A DNA stretch of 6,750 bases from Oscillospiraceae bacterium (GTDB lineage: Bacteria; Bacillota; Clostridia; Oscillospirales; Ruminococcaceae): NCBI GenBank assembly GCA_017410745.1, contig JAFPPJ010000415.1, positions 1-6,750 of the forward strand, given 5' to 3'. Under the pieces are notes generated by a model. That model worked only from the letters and a program-made list of their open reading frames with translations. It was not told where the DNA came from and made no database searches. The position numbers and the translations under genes are program-made. Of this stretch, positions 1-6,126 are shown piece after piece (position 1 is the first letter of the stretch; every line of letters starts with the position of its first letter).

Positions 1-156
1 ATGAACAAACAGATCTCACGCTTTAAGTCCACTATGCAGCTTGTGAGAGCTAAAGCTAATGACATGAAGCGAAACGGCACCGAGGGACAGGCTAATGACA
101 TTGACATCAAGGACATATATGTTCATTATTTGTTAAATGCTTTTATTATACTATAA
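1..156 (+). CDS. possible small ORF or 3' end of an upstream gene
   Basis: This frame is open from the first base, an ATG, to TAA at 154-156, giving at most 51 residues. The other two plus frames are closed by early stops. The peptide is basic in its first half (MNKQISRFK...), contains two copies of Ala-Asn-Asp-(Met/Ile) 12 residues apart, and ends in a hydrophobic stretch (YLLNAFIIL). I do not recognise it. Because the window begins exactly at the ATG, I cannot see a ribosome binding site or tell whether the frame continues upstream. Its last 27 bases overlap the best promoter for the cyclase gene, so the C-terminal part may be fortuitous. Alternatives are the tail of a longer gene, a short leader ORF, or non-coding sequence. 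Confidence 0.3.
   Translation: MNKQISRFKSTMQLVRAKANDMKRNGTEGQANDIDIKDIYVHYLLNAFIIL
55..101 (+). repeat. 11-bp direct repeat GCTAATGACAT, two exact copies
   Basis: GCTAATGACAT occurs at 55-65 and again at 91-101. The copies start 36 bases apart and so lie in the same reading frame of the 1-156 ORF. A near copy with one mismatch (GCTAATGATAT) lies at 206-216, inside the first codons of the cyclase gene. The repeat could be a duplicated coding segment or a binding site upstream of the promoter. Three copies in 160 bases is more than I would expect by chance, but the function is unknown. Confidence 0.4.
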
Positions 157-157
157 T
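130..157 (+). promoter_or_regulatory. sigma-A type promoter for the cyclase gene
   Basis: A TTGTTA -35-like hexamer at 130-135 and a perfect TATAAT at 152-157 are separated by 16 bases. Transcription would start near 163-166, leaving a leader of about 33 nt before the ATG at 198. A second candidate lies just upstream, with a perfect TTGACA at 101-106 and, 17 bases on, a weaker CATTAT at 124-129. The first pair fits the downstream gene better. Confidence 0.55.
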
Positions 158-184
158 AAGGGACAGTATGCCGCGAATACCGGG

Positions 185-191
185 AAAGGAG
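185..191 (+). promoter_or_regulatory. ribosome binding site that sets the cyclase start
   Basis: AAAGGAG at 185-191 lies six bases before the ATG at 198. The in-frame ATG at 168 has no such site and would begin only a few bases after the predicted transcription start, so 198 is the better start. Confidence 0.8.
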
Positions 192-197
192 CACATC

Positions 198-1616
198 ATG
201 AAAGAGCTAATGATATATGTGGCAAACCATCAGACTGATCTGATGCTTTTCCTGCAGGGTATATGTACTGTACTGGCTTTTCTTACGCTCCTGCCCAAAA
301 ATCTGTCAAAACGCCGCAGGACGGCGATACTTCTTCTTGAGATAAATTCGGTGCTGTATCTTGCCGCAAACAGGATGTATTTCCTGTGGATGTCTGTTGA
401 CCATTCGGATATGATATTTCAGGTGCGGGCGGTCAAATTCCTTGACTATTTCTTCGGCCTTACCATGATAGCCTGTATGAATTTTTACCTCAAGGATCTT
501 TTCACTCAGGAAGCAGGGCTTGAAAAATATCCCACCCGTCTGAAGGTGATAGACATAACTCTGCTGATAGCCGTTGCGCTGCTTGTCATATCACAGTTTA
601 CCAATCAGTATTACGGCTGGGATGCGAACAACGATTATTACCGCGGCAGCTTCTATTATGTAAACTATATATTCCCGTTCATCACGATGATACTGCAGCT
701 TTCCTGCGTTATACACCATTACAGCAGGTTTTCCCGGGCAATACGCGTTCCCATAACGATATGCATCGTACTGCCCATGATAATGATAGCGGCGCAGCTC
801 CTCTCGGGAGGAGAGATACGCGGCGCGGTACTGTCTACGGTGGGAATATCTATCGTTTTATATGTGTTCTCCATACAGGAGATGAACAGGACAGTAGACA
901 GGGCGCATAAGCTCGAGATAGAAATAATGGAAAACTATCAGAAGGAGCTTGAGACCACCGTTGACAAGCGCACACAGGAGCTTCGCGTGGCAAATGAAAA
1001 GGCGGAGCATCTCCTGCTGAATATACTTCCCGAGAATGTAGCCCGTGAGCTTGCTGATGATCCGGACAAGACCATATCCATGCGCTATCCCAATGCCACG
1101 GTGCTGTTCACGGATGTGGTGAACTTTACACAGATGACGAGCACTATGAGCGCAGAGAGCACCGTAAATATGCTCAACCGTATGATAACCATGTTCGACG
1201 AGCGCGCAGAGCGTGAGGGAATAGAAAAGATCAAGACCATAGGCGATGCGTATATGGCAGCCTCGGGGCTTACGGAGGATGCGGATAATGACGGCGCATA
1301 CAGGATGGTGCACTTTGCAAAGGGTCTGCTCGAGGATATCGAGGAATTCAACAAGACCGCAGACTTCCCTATAGAGATAAGGATAGGCATAAACTCAGGA
1401 GAGCTTGTGGCGGGTGTTATCGGCAAGATAAAATTCATATACGATATATGGGGCGATACCGTGAATGTGGCGAGCAGGATGGAGAGTACCGGCACAGCGA
1501 TGAAGATACATATCACAAAGCGGACATATGAACAGATCAAGGATACCTACGCCTACAAGGAAAAGGTCACCGATGAGATCAAGGGAAAGGGCAAAATGCG
1601 CGGCTACTATGTATAA
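198..1616 (+). CDS. seven-helix membrane class III adenylate cyclase
   Basis: This is predicted to be a membrane enzyme that converts ATP to cAMP, 472 residues from the ATG with the clear ribosome binding site. Residues about 13-226 contain seven hydrophobic segments (near 13-33, 42-64, 80-98, 118-135, 151-172, 184-203 and 209-226), with an aromatic loop WDANNDYYRG at 141-150. A charged coiled coil follows (about 230-275), then the coupling segment LLNILPENVARELADD. The class III catalytic domain occupies about 295-472. Metal-binding aspartates D306 (LFTDVVNF) and D350 (KTIGDAYMA) are present, as are adenine-selecting K346 and D416 (YDIWGD), and transition-state N423 and R427 (TVNVASRM). One chain carries the complete set, so a homodimer should have two active sites. 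K346/D416 argue against a guanylate cyclase, which usually has Glu and Cys there. The seven-helix part resembles sensor regions I recall from clostridial GGDEF proteins; its ligand is unknown. The gene appears monocistronic, with its own promoter and terminator. The cyclase call is very sure, cAMP specificity fairly sure, and the sensory role inferred. Confidence 0.92.
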   Translation: MKELMIYVANHQTDLMLFLQGICTVLAFLTLLPKNLSKRRRTAILLLEINSVLYLAANRMYFLWMSVDHSDMIFQVRAVKFLDYFFGLTMIACMNFYLKDLFTQEAGLEKYPTRLKVIDITLLIAVALLVISQFTNQYYGWDANNDYYRGSFYYVNYIFPFITMILQLSCVIHHYSRFSRAIRVPITICIVLPMIMIAAQLLSGGEIRGAVLSTVGISIVLYVFSIQEMNRTVDRAHKLEIEIMENYQKELETTVDKRTQELRVANEKAEHLLLNILPENVARELADDPDKTISMRYPNATVLFTDVVNFTQMTSTMSAESTVNMLNRMITMFDERAEREGIEKIKTIGDAYMAASGLTEDADNDGAYRMVHFAKGLLEDIEEFNKTADFPIEIRIGINSGELVAGVIGKIKFIYDIWGDTVNVASRMESTGTAMKIHITKRTYEQIKDTYAYKEKVTDEIKGKGKMRGYYV

Positions 1617-1624
1617 CGTATAAC
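1611..1624 (+). repeat. 7-bp tandem duplication across the cyclase stop codon
   Basis: GTATAAC occurs twice in direct tandem, at 1611-1617 and 1618-1624. The first copy contains the last Val codon and the TAA stop. The second copy is not in the same frame and gives no backup stop there. It may be a recent slippage duplication of no consequence. Confidence 0.6.
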
Positions 1625-1628
1625 AAAA

Positions 1629-1648
1629 CGGCGGGGGAGACCCCGCCG
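1629..1648. terminator. bidirectional intrinsic terminator between convergent genes
   Basis: A perfect 8-bp stem, CGGCGGGG (1629-1636) with CCCCGCCG (1641-1648), closes a GAGA loop of the stable GNRA type. On the plus strand the stem is followed by AATTTATTT; on the minus strand it is followed by TTTTGTTA. It lies 12 bases after the cyclase stop and 3 bases after the proB stop, so it probably ends both transcripts. The minus-side U-run is the stronger one. Confidence 0.88.
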
Positions 1649-1651
1649 AAT

Positions 1652-2443
1652 TTATTTAGCCGTGAATATTGTGCCGATCTCCTTGCCATCGAAGAAATCG
1701 TAGAGATTTTCGGGACGTCTGCCGTTGAGTATCGCCATGTCAAAGCCTGATGACATTGCTATCTCTGCGGCGTTTATCTTTGTTATCATGCCGCCCGAAC
1801 CGAGGGAAGTACCCGCAGACCCCGCAAGGGAGCGGATGTGGTCATCTATCTTGTCTATAACGGGTATGAGCTTTGCATCCGGATTAGACCTCGGGTCACC
1901 GTCAAAGAAACCGTCTATGTCCGAAAGGATGATGAGCAGGTCGGCCTTGCATATGCTGCCCACATGAGCGGCAAGCGTGTCGTTCTCGCCCATTTCAAGC
2001 TCAAGCTCATCTATAGCCACAGTGTCGTTCTCATTGACTATGGGTATCACGCCATGTTCGAGGAGCTTCTGCATCGTATTCTCAACATTGTTTTTGCGCG
2101 GTGTTTCGAGCACATATCTGGTCAGAAGTATCTGTGCCACGTTTATGTTGTATTCACCGAACAGCTTGTCATAGAAGTACATCAGTTCGCACTGGCCGAT
2201 AGCGGCACATGCCTGTTTCATGACAGTCTCCGAGGGCTTCTCGTTGAGGTTCATCTTGGAAAGTCCCATGGCTACAGCGCCCGATGAAACGAGTATGAGC
2301 TCTCTGCCTGTGTTCTGTATGTCCGCAAGTATCTTTACGAACCGCTCCGTGCGGCGGATATTCAGCCTGCCTGTGCGGTGATGCGTCAGGGTGGAAGTCC
2401 CTATCTTTATGACGATCCTTTTTTTCTTGGTTATATCAAACAT
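1652..2443 (-). CDS. proB: glutamate 5-kinase, short form without PUA domain
   Basis: This enzyme phosphorylates L-glutamate with ATP to gamma-glutamyl phosphate, the first step of proline synthesis, in the cytoplasm. The 263 residues form one amino-acid-kinase domain: VIKIGTS at 11-17 with the phosphate-binding Lys13, VSSGAVAMG at 52-60, IPIVNENDTVA at 133-143, GENDTLAAHV at 152-161, SDIDGFFDGDPR at 174-185, and GSGGMITKINAAE at 215-227. The protein ends about where the kinase domain should end, so the C-terminal PUA domain of the roughly 367-residue E. coli enzyme is absent. Short forms are known in Firmicutes, and nothing here suggests truncation. AGGAG at 2450-2454 lies six bases before the ATG and next to the TGA of the dehydrogenase gene, with a 12-nt gap. 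It is the last gene of the minus-strand operon. No proA (glutamyl phosphate reductase) is adjacent, although the two genes are often paired, so proA must lie elsewhere if proline is made by this route. Confidence 0.95.
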   Translation of the reverse strand: MFDITKKKRIVIKIGTSTLTHHRTGRLNIRRTERFVKILADIQNTGRELILVSSGAVAMGLSKMNLNEKPSETVMKQACAAIGQCELMYFYDKLFGEYNINVAQILLTRYVLETPRKNNVENTMQKLLEHGVIPIVNENDTVAIDELELEMGENDTLAAHVGSICKADLLIILSDIDGFFDGDPRSNPDAKLIPVIDKIDDHIRSLAGSAGTSLGSGGMITKINAAEIAMSSGFDMAILNGRRPENLYDFFDGKEIGTIFTAK

Positions 2444-2455
2444 AATGATCTCCTG

Positions 2456-3403
2456 TCAGCATACGGTGTTCACAGGCGTGCCTGCGATGAACTGCCTGAG
2501 ATTGTCCGCCGCTGTTTTTATGAGCCTTTCCCGGGTCTCACGGGGTGCCCATCCCGTGTGAGGGGTGATGATGCAGTTATCTATGCCGTAGAGCGGGTTG
2601 TCCGCTTTCATAGGCTCCGATGATATGACATCAAGTGCCGCTCCGGCTATCCTGCCGGACTTCAGCGCATCGGCAAGCGCATATTCATCCACGGCGCCGC
2701 CTCTTGATGTATTTATGAATACCGCCGACTTTTTGCACAGCGAGAACATACGCTCATTAGCAAGGTGTTCTGTCTGTGGTGTGAGAGGGCAGTGCAGAGT
2801 TATAAAGTCGGACTGTGAGAATACCGTATCCATATCGGTGAATACCACTCCCTCTGCTTTCTTGGGAGTGCGCGTACAGCACAGCACCTTCATGTCAAAG
2901 CCACGCGCGATGCGTGCCACCTTGCTGCCTATGCTGCCGTATCCTACTATGCCGAGAGTACGTCCCGCAAGCTCAAATGAAGGTATCCCGAGATACGAGA
3001 AGGTATCCGAGCGTATCCATCCGCCGTCTGCGGTGAATGAAGCCTGCTCATGTATGCGCTTGGCAAAGTAGAGTATATATGAGAATACCTGCTCTGCCAC
3101 CGCATCGGTGGAATATGCGGGCACATTTGCCACGGTTATGCCGTGCTCACGCGCCGCTTCGGTGTCAACATTGTTGTAGCCCGTAGCGCACAGACCTATG
3201 TATCTGAGCCTGGGGCACTGCTCAATGACCTCACGGGTGAAGAGCGTCTTGTTTATTATGACAGCCTCACAGTCTGCCGCACGCTTTGTCACAAGCTCCT
3301 GCGGTGTCAGCGGATAGCGTACTACCTCACCGAGAGAGTCAAACTCCGAGGTGGATATGTCTCCGCTTGATACGGTCTTTTCTTCAAGCAGGGCTATCTT
3401 CAT
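2456..3403 (-). CDS. D-2-hydroxyacid dehydrogenase (hydroxypyruvate reductase-like)
   Basis: This is an NAD(P)-dependent oxidoreductase of the D-isomer 2-hydroxyacid dehydrogenase family, which interconverts 2-keto acids and D-2-hydroxy acids in the cytoplasm. At 315 residues it has the usual length of a single-unit family member. The nucleotide-binding loop is GYGSIG at 154-159. The catalytic residues are Arg234 (NTSRGG), Glu263 (DVISSEP) and His282 (TPHTGW), so it should be active. The strand after the glycine loop ends LCCTRT (174-179), with Arg178 where NAD-preferring enzymes usually have an earlier Asp; this hints at NADPH use. There is no C-terminal ACT domain, so it is not a long-type SerA, and glycerate or hydroxypyruvate is the more likely substrate. 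GGAG at 3411-3414 precedes the ATG by seven bases. The start overlaps the end of the small membrane protein gene by 20 bases, which suggests translational coupling. The family call is very sure; the substrate is not. Confidence 0.93.
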   Translation of the reverse strand: MKIALLEEKTVSSGDISTSEFDSLGEVVRYPLTPQELVTKRAADCEAVIINKTLFTREVIEQCPRLRYIGLCATGYNNVDTEAAREHGITVANVPAYSTDAVAEQVFSYILYFAKRIHEQASFTADGGWIRSDTFSYLGIPSFELAGRTLGIVGYGSIGSKVARIARGFDMKVLCCTRTPKKAEGVVFTDMDTVFSQSDFITLHCPLTPQTEHLANERMFSLCKKSAVFINTSRGGAVDEYALADALKSGRIAGAALDVISSEPMKADNPLYGIDNCIITPHTGWAPRETRERLIKTAADNLRQFIAGTPVNTVC

Positions 3404-3704
3404 TTTCAGTCTCCGTTTCCTTGGCCTTTTTAGCCTTCTCCTTCTCGTCGATAGCCTTGTATACCTTGTGCATATCTATTACCGCAAGGACGAAGAGCGC
3501 TATTTCCTCGATGCCCAGGATATAGAACCAGGGCGGCTGCGGTGTCAGATAGACAAACAGCGTGGATACTATACCGACTATCAGGAAAAGCTCATATCTG
3601 CGTCTGCGCTTGAAATAGCACAGCCCCATCAGAAGTGTCGCAACTATGACAAATCCGATGTGTATCGGCAGGGGACGGGGGAAAAGCAGTGAATGGCTAT
3701 GCAT
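3384..3704 (-). CDS. small three-helix membrane protein, function unknown
   Basis: I do not recognise this 106-residue protein. It has three hydrophobic segments (about 13-31, 38-54 and 59-78). A KRRRR cluster at 32-36 follows helix 1 and should face the cytoplasm. A proline/aromatic turn TPQPPWF at 54-60 lies between helices 2 and 3. The charged, probably disordered tail (about 85-106) is rich in Lys, Glu and Thr. I chose the ATG at 3704 because GAGG at 3713-3716 lies eight bases before it and it starts 10 bases after the thrH stop. An upstream ATG at 3752 would run 38 bases into thrH and add 16 residues with no better ribosome site. It sits inside a metabolic operon between thrH and a dehydrogenase gene that it overlaps by 20 bases, so it is co-expressed with them. 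It could be an orphan membrane subunit or an unrelated passenger. Confidence 0.8.
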   Translation of the reverse strand: MHSHSLLFPRPLPIHIGFVIVATLLMGLCYFKRRRRYELFLIVGIVSTLFVYLTPQPPWFYILGIEEIALFVLAVIDMHKVYKAIDEKEKAKKAKETETENEDSPA

Positions 3705-3714
3705 GGCTATCGCC

Positions 3715-4323
3715 TCACAGTACAGTCTTGATGGCTGCAAGGAGCTCATCATAGGTGTCGAAGGCAGGCAGGTCGGGATTGTCTGCCTTTATCTTGTCGG
3801 TGGACTTGAAAAGGAAGCCCGCCTTGGATGCCTTTATCATGCCAAGATCGTTGTAGCTGTCGCCCGATGCGATAGTCTCAAAGCCCACGGACTGCAGAGC
3901 CTTCACGGTGGAGAGCTTGCTCTGCTCGCAGCGCATGCGGAAGCCTGTTATCTCGCCGCTGTCCGCTACCTCAAGGGTATTGCAGAATATGGTAGGCCAG
4001 CCGAGCTTCTTCATAAGTGGTGCTGCAAACTGCGTGAATGTGTCGCTTATGATTATGACCTGTGTCATCTCCCTGAGGGAATCAAGGAACTCCTTAGCCC
4101 CGGGGATGGGGTCGATCTTTGCGATGGTGTCCTGTATCTCCTTGAGACCCAGACCATGCTCCTTGAGTATGCCTATGCGCCACTTCATCAGCTTGTCATA
4201 GTCGGGTTCATCGCGTGTGGTGCGCTTGAGCTCGGGAATGCCGCTGGCCTCGGAAAATGCTATCCATATCTCGGGTACAAGTACGCCTTCAAGGTCAAGG
4301 CATACGATATTAAGATCGCTCAT
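3715..4323 (-). CDS. thrH: ThrH-type HAD phosphatase (phosphoserine phosphatase / homoserine phosphotransferase)
   Basis: This is a cytoplasmic haloacid-dehalogenase-fold enzyme of 202 residues, close in length and motif layout to Pseudomonas aeruginosa ThrH (about 205). ThrH dephosphorylates phosphoserine and can pass the phosphate to homoserine. The motifs visible are CLDLEGVLVPE at 8-18 with nucleophile Asp10 and Glu12 (the DxE form seen in ThrH rather than DxD), TTRDEPDYDKLM at 35-46, SDTF at 93-96, probable Lys136, and GDSYND at 154-159 with the Mg-binding Asp155 and Asp159. The start is supported by AAAGGA at 4331-4336 with a seven-base spacer; that site touches the TGA of the nitroreductase gene upstream. 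Next but one in the operon is a D-2-hydroxyacid dehydrogenase, a family that also contains the first serine-pathway enzyme, so a serine-related role is possible. Which of the two activities dominates cannot be read from the sequence. Confidence 0.9.
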   Translation of the reverse strand: MSDLNIVCLDLEGVLVPEIWIAFSEASGIPELKRTTRDEPDYDKLMKWRIGILKEHGLGLKEIQDTIAKIDPIPGAKEFLDSLREMTQVIIISDTFTQFAAPLMKKLGWPTIFCNTLEVADSGEITGFRMRCEQSKLSTVKALQSVGFETIASGDSYNDLGMIKASKAGFLFKSTDKIKADNPDLPAFDTYDELLAAIKTVL

Positions 4324-4335
4324 GATAATATCCTT

Positions 4336-4833
4336 TCAATCAATATAATGTATCCTGCTCTCGTCGAACCTGTCCTGCTGAGGGCGATCCTCTGCGGGGT
4401 AACCAACGGGGATGATCGCGAATGCATGAAGATCATCACCGAGCCCTAAAGCGGCATCTGCCTTCTCCATCCTCTCGGTCTCGGGAGTGACACAGAGCCA
4501 TACGCCGCCAAGTCCCAGCGAGGTTATCTCAAGCAGCATATTCTCCACCGCACAGGACAGGTCGATAGCTCCGAGCCTTTCCCAGCGAAGCCCCTTTGTG
4601 CGCATGCACGGCACTATGACAACGGATGCCTTTGCAGCACACGCCGCATACGGACTGCACTGTGAAAGTGCCTTTATGACATTTTTGTCCCGTACCACAT
4701 AGAATTCCCAAGGCTGCTGGTTTCCTGCGGAGGGAGCAGCCATAGCCGCACGGAGTATCTGCTCTATCTTTTCGGGCTCAACAGGCTGGTCTGTATATTT
4801 GCGGACGCTTATGCGTCTGAATATCTCGTTCAT
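4336..4833 (-). CDS. nitroreductase-family FMN flavoprotein
   Basis: This is a small cytoplasmic FMN-dependent oxidoreductase of the nitroreductase family, which reduces nitro compounds, quinones or flavins with NAD(P)H; the natural substrate is often unknown. Of its 165 residues, the flavin phosphate contacts RRISVRKYTD lie at 6-15, PSAGNQQPW at 34-42, the dimer-core helix IDLSCAVENMLLEI at 90-103, LGLGGVWL at 106-113, and IIPVGYPAE at 140-148. The family's single domain is complete and close to the short end of its size range. It lacks the cysteine-rich ferredoxin domain found in some clostridial relatives. The ATG overlaps the purD stop as ATGA (4830-4833), and only a weak GGCGG-type site precedes it, so translation is probably coupled to purD. 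The family is very sure; the substrate is unknown. Confidence 0.92.
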   Translation of the reverse strand: MNEIFRRISVRKYTDQPVEPEKIEQILRAAMAAPSAGNQQPWEFYVVRDKNVIKALSQCSPYAACAAKASVVIVPCMRTKGLRWERLGAIDLSCAVENMLLEITSLGLGGVWLCVTPETERMEKADAALGLGDDLHAFAIIPVGYPAEDRPQQDRFDESRIHYID

Positions 4834-6113
4834 GACTTTACCGCCGCAAGTGCTCTCTTGCCGATGTCGGTGCGGTAGTGAGCACCGTCAAAGCTTATCT
4901 TCTTTACGGCAGCATATGCCTTGTCAAGAGCCGCAGGCAGGTCTGTACCGGTGGATGTAACGCCTATTACACGTCCTCCGTTGGTGAGGAACTTGCCGTT
5001 TTCGTACTTAGTGCCTGCATGGTATACGAATGCGCCGTCTACCTGTCCCTTTTCATCAAAACCGTGCATCTCTATGCCCTTGGGATAGGACAGGGGATAG
5101 CCGCCCGATGCCATGACCACGCAGGCGCAGCTCTCGTTCTTCCACTTTATGTCGATATCTGCAAGAGTGCCATTGTATATGGCCTCGAATATATCGCAAA
5201 GATCAGTGTCGAGCAGAGGGAGAACCACCTGGGTCTCGGGATCGCCGAAGCGACAGTTGTACTCAATTACAACGGGGCCTCTCTTTGTTATCATAAGGCC
5301 GAAGTAAAGGCATCCCTTGAAGGTGCGGCCTTCCTTGTTCATAGCTTCGATGGTGGGGAGGAATATCTTTTCCATGCATTCCTTTGCCACTTCATCGGTA
5401 TAGTAGGGGTTAGGAGCTATAGTGCCCATTCCGCCGGTGTTGAGACCCTCGTCATTGTCGTTTGCGCGTTTGTGATCCATAGAGGAGATCATGGGAACGA
5501 CTGTCTTGCCATCGGTGAATGAGAGCACAGATACCTCGGGGCCTGTGAGGAACTCTTCAACTACTACCGTAGCGGAGGACTTTCCGAATTTGAGTTCGTC
5601 TATCATCTCATGTACTGCGGTCACAGCCTCTTCCTCGTTCTGAGCTATGATAACGCCCTTGCCCAGAGCAAGGCCGTCTGCCTTGATAACGGTGGGATAG
5701 GTGTTTTCCTTCTTGATATACTCTATCGCAGATGCACTGTCGGAGAATACCTCATACTTTGCAGTGGGGATGCCGTACTTCTTCATCAGATCCTTCGAGA
5801 ATACCTTGCTGCCCTCGATGATGGCAGCAGCCTTGTCGGGGCCGAAGGTCATGATGCCCTCGGCATTGAGCGCATCCACCATACCGAGAACGAGAGGATC
5901 GTCGGGAGCCACTACCACCATATCAACGCCAAGCTGCTTTGCGAGCTTTACCTGTCCGTCGATATCGGTCGCAGATACGTTGAAGCATTCCGCATAGCGG
6001 GAAATACCGCCGTTGCCGGGTGCGCAGTACAGCTTTTCCACTCTCTTGCTCTCGCTGAGCTTCATGATTATGGCGTGTTCGCGTCCGCCGCCGCCTATTA
6101 CAAGTATTTTCAT
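4830..6113 (-). CDS. purD: phosphoribosylamine-glycine ligase (GAR synthetase)
   Basis: This enzyme joins 5-phosphoribosylamine and glycine using ATP to form glycinamide ribonucleotide, the second step of de novo purine synthesis, in the cytoplasm. The 427 residues match the usual length (about 420-430). The N-domain begins KILVIGGGGREHA at 2-14. The ATP-grasp domain shows IKADGLALGKGV at 143-154, VVEEFLTGPEVS at 184-195, SMDHKRANDNDEGLNTGGMG at 211-230, and EYNCRFGDPETQ at 284-295 with metal-binding Glu284 and Asn286. The C-terminal domain includes NGGRVIGV at 378-385. I chose the ATG at 6113 because a strong AAAGGAG (6120-6126) sits six bases before it. The upstream in-frame ATG at 6134 would overlap the preceding gene and add seven unconserved residues. 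Other pur genes are not visible in the window. The downstream nitroreductase start overlaps the stop by 4 bases. I am very sure of this call. Confidence 0.97.
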   Translation of the reverse strand: MKILVIGGGGREHAIIMKLSESKRVEKLYCAPGNGGISRYAECFNVSATDIDGQVKLAKQLGVDMVVVAPDDPLVLGMVDALNAEGIMTFGPDKAAAIIEGSKVFSKDLMKKYGIPTAKYEVFSDSASAIEYIKKENTYPTVIKADGLALGKGVIIAQNEEEAVTAVHEMIDELKFGKSSATVVVEEFLTGPEVSVLSFTDGKTVVPMISSMDHKRANDNDEGLNTGGMGTIAPNPYYTDEVAKECMEKIFLPTIEAMNKEGRTFKGCLYFGLMITKRGPVVIEYNCRFGDPETQVVLPLLDTDLCDIFEAIYNGTLADIDIKWKNESCACVVMASGGYPLSYPKGIEMHGFDEKGQVDGAFVYHAGTKYENGKFLTNGGRVIGVTSTGTDLPAALDKAYAAVKKISFDGAHYRTDIGKRALAAVKS

Positions 6114-6119
6114 GCTATT

Positions 6120-6126
6120 CTCCTTT
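6120..6126 (-). promoter_or_regulatory. ribosome binding site that sets the purD start
   Basis: On the minus strand AAAGGAG lies six bases before the ATG at 6113 and shares two bases with the TAA of the preceding small gene. It rules in 6113 over the upstream ATG at 6134 and suggests that termination and re-initiation are coupled. Confidence 0.85.

Noticed and set aside
168..197. Upstream ATG at 168 as the cyclase start
   Set aside because: There is no ribosome binding site before it, and it would begin within a few bases of the predicted transcription start. The ATG at 198 has AAAGGAG at ideal spacing.
858..1540. Two minus-strand frames opposite the cyclase domain
   Set aside because: The plus strand encodes an intact catalytic domain with all key residues, so these are shadows.
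3646..4449. Long plus-strand open frame (267 codons) opposite thrH
   Set aside because: It is fully antisense to a clearly recognised gene and its neighbours. It has no ribosome binding site and a Cys/Leu/Tyr-rich composition typical of a reverse-strand shadow.
4878..5522. Plus-strand open frame (214 codons) opposite purD
   Set aside because: It mirrors purD codons, lacks a ribosome binding site and shows no recognisable domain.
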